Source: Endomychus coccineus (lineage: Eukaryota; Arthropoda; Insecta; Coleoptera; Endomychidae). Taken from it: a stretch of DNA of 64,000 nucleotides. A program made the position numbers and the translations under genes. The stretch covers positions 3,348,001-3,412,000 of the forward strand of contig OY294070.1 of the NCBI GenBank assembly GCA_958510875.1. Direction: 5' to 3'. Shown in pieces: positions 60,701 to 64,000 of this stretch. Position 1 is the stretch's first letter. Every line of letters begins with the position of its first letter. Under the pieces are notes generated by a model. It ran no database searches, was not told the DNA's origin, and was given only the letters and a program-made list of their open reading frames with translations.

Positions 60701-62968
60701 GTATCACTCAACCCCTCACCCCTATTCAATTTTGAAGGGTTGAGGCGCCCCCTATTAGGGGGTTGCTCGTTCAAGCCTCAAATATACGTCAACAGATGCC
60801 CCTCAAACAAAATCATTCGACGTGTTTCGGGAGATTTTTCCACTCACTATGGGATAAGAAACATACGAGGTGGCTCGTCTGAGATGGAACATCCTGTATA
60901 TTAAATTATCTAAAATTACATAGGAAATACAATTTTTATTTAAGGAAACCCAAAAACACTTATTACGCATCTCTAGTAGTCAAGCGATCCCAAAAACACC
61001 TACTGCGCATGTCATAATAGTTTTAAAATAAAAAAAAAATTATGACGTTACTTTTGTTTAAATTACTTATTTTAAGTAAAAAATAAAAAAAAATAGCACA
61101 TTAATATGGTAAATATTGTGTACTACTAATGAGTAAAGATTTTTTTTCAATGGCAATATTGAAAGCAAAATATTTCTTGGTCATAAAATTATAAAAAAAC
61201 GGTTTTGTCAAAATTTTTAATTTGAACACAAAAGTACTTTGCAAAAAAGTAGGATAATTTATAATAAAGATAAAATAAATTTAAAACAATATCTAAAAAA
61301 AATTAATATTCGAGAAGATTCAAGAATCTAGTCGGACTCAAAAGGTTCTGTTCTTTCGATTGACATTGTCAAAAATATGTGTTTCAATTTAAAAAAATCA
61401 AGTTTACCTTAAAAAACCCCCCTAAAAACATTTCCAAGGTCATTCCCCTTCGACTCCTGCAACTTTTATACAAAGCATTATTGAAGATTCTGCTCTGCTT
61501 AAAAGATTTTAAATTTTGAAATATTAATTAAATTGTTAAGAACCTTCTAAAAGATGAAAATTTGTCAACAGGTCAACCTGTATTAATAATTTGAAAACTT
61601 AGTCGGACTCAAAATTTCCTGTTCTTTCGATTGCCAATATCAAAAATATGTGTTCCCATTTAAAAAAACAGAGTTGATCTTCAAAAAAATCCATAAAAAC
61701 TTTTACAAGGTCATCATCGGATGTCCCCCTTCAAACCCTGTAACTTGTATCCTAAACATTTTTTTGATTCTATTTAGTTTACAAGTTATTTGACTGGATC
61801 GTTTTCTTTTTCTCACCCGATATATTATACTAACTGATTAATAATAAGATTACTTACTTATCAAGGTGATATATGATGTTTCGGTGGGATTGAAATTCGC
61901 ACAAGCTTCATCAGGGTTTTCAACGTAATTCTCTGAAAATAAGAAATCCAAATTTGTTCCCAAGTTTCTGAGTACCTTTTAACGAATTGAAATCACAATT
62001 GGAATAGTAAAAATAGTCACTACAATAGAGAATGATTCAACAATTACCTAACCAGTTATAACAATTTCGCATGATATTGGAAACTTACCAGATTGTTGAA
62101 TTTCGATGACATTGGAATCTCTCTTATAAAACACCATACAAACATATCCACTTTCGCTGAAAATAACGTAAATTAATCACGGTGCGTCAATGAGAATTAA
62201 CTAATTACAATGTACAAGTTAATTATTCGCGTTTATTGGAATAACAATTCAAACTAAATATAAACTGCATCAAGAACGCAACTTGTCATACAACATTTTA
62301 AACAATAAATGCATATTCGATCAAATCAAGCACAGTCTTCTTGGATCCTTACTTTATAGTTGTTCTATGATCTTGAATCAACTTCAGTAGTAGTAGTTCT
62401 TTTGATACAAAACCACGAACATCTTAAAGCAGTGAGATACTACAGAATACTACATCAATCTTTGGAGATACATTCTCATAGAGAAAAGAATTCGCGCGAC
62501 AGCACAGAACCTGTTTAAATTAATATAATCACATTTTAAACATGACATAGAACACATCAAATTTGACAACTCATTGTGAAATTAAGTTCAAAATAGTTTG
62601 CATGGGAATTTACGTTTTATATACAGAAATTTCGAAAAACATGCATCAACGCTTTACTTACCATCCTGAAGTGATATGAGCGACAATCTGAACTTTGATT
62701 TGATCCTGAGATTCCAATATGGCGTGACAGATCATGTGTTTTTCCGAATTCTGCTGTCGCTGATCTTCCGACTCGATACCCAGCTCTTGAAACACCAGCG
62801 GCTGGGCCACGTTCACGTGCACCTTCTTCTTTGGTTTTTCTTCGTCCATTATATTGAGAGTGGCATTCTTCTGGGTGAACCTGTACCGTTTGAGATGATC
62901 CAAACTTACCCAAGTGTGATGATCGGTTATCCATTTTGGGAATTTGCAACGATTATGATGGTTGTCTA
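51725..62968 (-). CDS. uncharacterised insect surface protein, DUF7042-7045 type, seven exons (5' partial)
   Basis: Exons in order: 62968-62662, 62156-62089, 61932-61858, 57881-57786, 57718-57596, 53920-53570 and 51825-51725. Every junction is GT-AG with matching phase (mostly 1). The protein opens with CKFPKWI and a beta-rich unit ending VAHITSGCESGYVCMVFYKRD. Then come NPTETSYITLI|TATLHSGKCPHLGRYTIPG, CLTHDYESLAVGCG...MEFKSTC, and CHGSWKENDIHYVI...RYCFIY...CHRYVIPGVTGNWAYNFTSSG. The last exon gives ACTESADPNSTT and a hydrophobic end (ILVPTLVIFMSTILALLVMR), suggesting a membrane or GPI anchor. The order fits a secreted arthropod family known only by DUF numbers; function is unknown. The signal-peptide exon lies upstream of 62968, probably outside the window. 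Introns carry large foldbacks. The family name is from memory; the exon chain is seen directly. Confidence 0.8.
53248..53553 (+). CDS. unrecognised 101-codon open frame in an intron
   Basis: Lies on the strand opposite the DUF704x gene, between its last two exons. The product is basic (many Lys/Arg: KKVNLKKPPTTHVKRFNKFKRLK) and ends SYREYLLPDINK. No motif recognised. It could be a LINE or other transposon remnant; low expectation of a real gene. Confidence 0.2.
   Translation: MTHLTGPTFLTFHAPLINIGKLNLNVYQTIILRHRDQVATLFRKKVNLKKPPTTHVKRFNKFKRLKIAFKKSLSAVQHSVKLPNTTSFQSYREYLLPDINK
54130..55259. other. intronic AT-rich DNA of the DUF704x gene
   Basis: No coding signal. Probable old repeats (a cagggg...acccctata pair near 54133-54165) but nothing assignable. 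Confidence 0.35.
55260..55720 (+). pseudogene. Penelope-like GIY-YIG fragment
   Basis: Frame pieces read VYKLNCLDCDGTYTG, KRMYGHKYSAKNKNFTALAKHC and KYNHQCDYKKVNILTKETYYYKR with stops and shifts between. This is the GIY-YIG nuclease region also present, inverted, in the 13.6-15.05 kb foldback. Fossil within intron 6 of the DUF704x gene. Confidence 0.7.
56040..57345. repeat. foldback plus partial extra copy in a DUF704x intron
   Basis: The arms at 56085-56400 and 56770-57075 mirror each other: gacgtttcgtcattttcat / atgaaaatgacgaaacgtc, cctattttcaccctctttt / aaaagagggtgaaaatagg, and aaaactaggaaaattt inverted. The right arm is then partly repeated in direct orientation at 57080-57345. The centre (56400-56770) carries no recognised protein. 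Confidence 0.8.
58204..61832. repeat. foldback within a foldback in a DUF704x intron
   Basis: Outer arms are 58204-58690 and 61310-61832, with ends aaacgatccagtcaaataactt / aagttatttgactggatcgttt and gaaggggga... / ...tcccccttc. Inner arms are 58722-59220 and 60410-60903, with ends catacagggtgttcc / ggaacatcctgtata; they share cgtgtttcgggagatttttcc and its complement. The inner element encloses a transposase gene. A single copy of the outer repeat is at 1160-1600. Confidence 0.85.
59397..60410 (+). pseudogene. ITm (Tc1/mariner group) transposase, multiply frameshifted
   Basis: Near full length. It begins MVYTLQERVELVSLYYQNQN (helix-turn-helix start), hits an in-frame stop near 59540, and continues VETGSVMDKKRAP and QSVRQLSANSGISQSNVFRILHKH. 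After a shift near 59750 comes WDRRQDFCEIM...FSDECTFLLNG, the first catalytic aspartate. After another shift near 59990 come HFQQDGAPLHYA and WPARSPDLNPLNFFLWGHLKSKIF, with the second and third aspartates 36 residues apart. All three acidic residues survive, but one stop and two shifts make it inactive. Its termini are the inner foldback arms. Confidence 0.85.
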
Positions 62969-64000
62969 CTGGAAGAAACCGATCGATTATCACGATTTTC
63001 TAGAGTAACTGTCAAAATATTATATTCTGTAGTTTGCAGATTACATTTCATCATTAACAGAGAATATTCTACAAATGGGATTTCTGATGTTTTCAGTCCT
63101 TTTAAAATAAAAATCTATGTCTATTCTTATGTATTTTGATACGCCGAACACGACGGTGTCGTTTAAATTTGAATTAACCCTGTGCTCGAAAAACTATGGC
63201 CATTTTTCGGACCCAAAAATTACCATTTTTCGATTTTTGCGTTTTAAGGCAAAACTATGGGTTGTATGAAAAAATATTTGAACAAAAGTTGTTGGGAAAA
63301 TTAATACGCGATTTTTGACTCCGATCCCAAGTCGATTCGAGGTCCCATTTAGTGTGTTTTTTAAGGAATTAAAAAATTGAGTATGTGTGAAAGAGTTTTG
63401 GTTTTTTTCATATTCTGTTTCGGTGAAAAGATAGTATTTTTATTTCTCTTCTTTCGGTTTATGGTATTTTGACCTACCTGATTTTTTGTCGCCAAAATCG
63501 ACCATTTTGAAAAATCCGTCGTATTTTACGAATTTCAGATTAAATACTCATGTTATCGATCTAAAACCAAGTAGATTCGAAAGATTTTATTATTCTGCGC
63601 GTAATATCAAAAATGCAAGCATTTTGATCCAAAGACATAACTTTGGCGCCATTTTGAAAATTTTAGTCCACCGAAAAATTCAAATTTTTTGAGGTTAGAA
63701 ATTTTACACGGAATCTAAATTCTAGGTTCTATTATAGGTTTTCATAACGAGTATTTTAATTTCAAGCAGGTCGATTTGAGTTAAGTAGAAGTGAAGCTAC
63801 CCTAATAAATGTGTTTGGGCCTCTAGAGGGCCCAATTTTGGGCCTATCGACAAAAACCTTGGGGCAAATTACAGAGAAATACATCGACTATATAAGTTTT
63901 GAACAGCGTATGGAGATTCGTTCACAATTCCAAGTCATAACGAATTTCATCAACAAAAACTAGCGCGGAATTTCATTTAGCGGTAATAAGCGAGCGTCGG
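62969..64000. other. upstream intron or flank of the DUF704x gene
   Basis: No exon with a signal peptide found. At 63803-63880, tgtgtttgggcctctagagggcccaattttggg repeats the family of 36783 and 38553 (VPS53 intron). Confidence 0.45.

Overview
The window is animal nuclear DNA, almost certainly from an insect. It is AT-rich, genes are split by introns with GT-AG borders, and the transposon families (mariner/ITm, hAT, Crypton, Penelope-like, jockey/R1-like LINEs) are those usual in insects. A beetle is plausible, but the species cannot be settled from the sequence. There is no prokaryotic organisation (no operons, no CRISPR array).

Six cellular genes can be supported, five of them with splice borders worked out here. 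Left to right: a PRDM9-like gene (SET exon 618-1034, C2H2 zinc-finger exon 5551-6226, +), with a truncated near-identical copy of its finger exon at 13002-13525; PIGZ/SMP3, a GPI mannosyltransferase (20061-23535, -); the splicing factor SRSF1 (24841-25824, +), divergent from PIGZ; the GARP/EARP tether VPS53 (33700-40065, +); the ER thioredoxin-like TMX2 (42465-43417, +); and a seven-exon gene for an uncharacterised insect surface protein of the DUF7042-7045 type (51725-62968, -), whose first exon lies outside the window. These are unrelated housekeeping or regulatory functions, each transcribed on its own.

Most of the rest is repeat. The dominant theme is long foldback (inverted-repeat) structures of 0.8-4.2 kb. 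At least ten occur, several nested or broken by later insertions: an hAT element inside one arm at 3266-4542, and a Crypton tyrosine-recombinase element (about 6690-8296) and a LINE tail (8523-9101) inside another. Several foldbacks sit in introns of PIGZ, VPS53 and the DUF704x gene. Penelope-like remnants carry GIY-YIG nuclease fragments and hammerhead-ribozyme-like termini. A 4.8-kb satellite with a 536-bp higher-order period separates SRSF1 from VPS53. A compact cluster of CTCF-like motifs in alternating orientation lies at 47565-47906.

The points most worth a second look are the hammerhead-like motifs, the CTCF-like cluster, the PRDM9-like gene split by transposons with its SET-less copy, the higher-order satellite, and the nearly intact Crypton recombinase. 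Exon borders come from reading splice sites and phases by eye, and family names from recognised motifs; no database search was possible.
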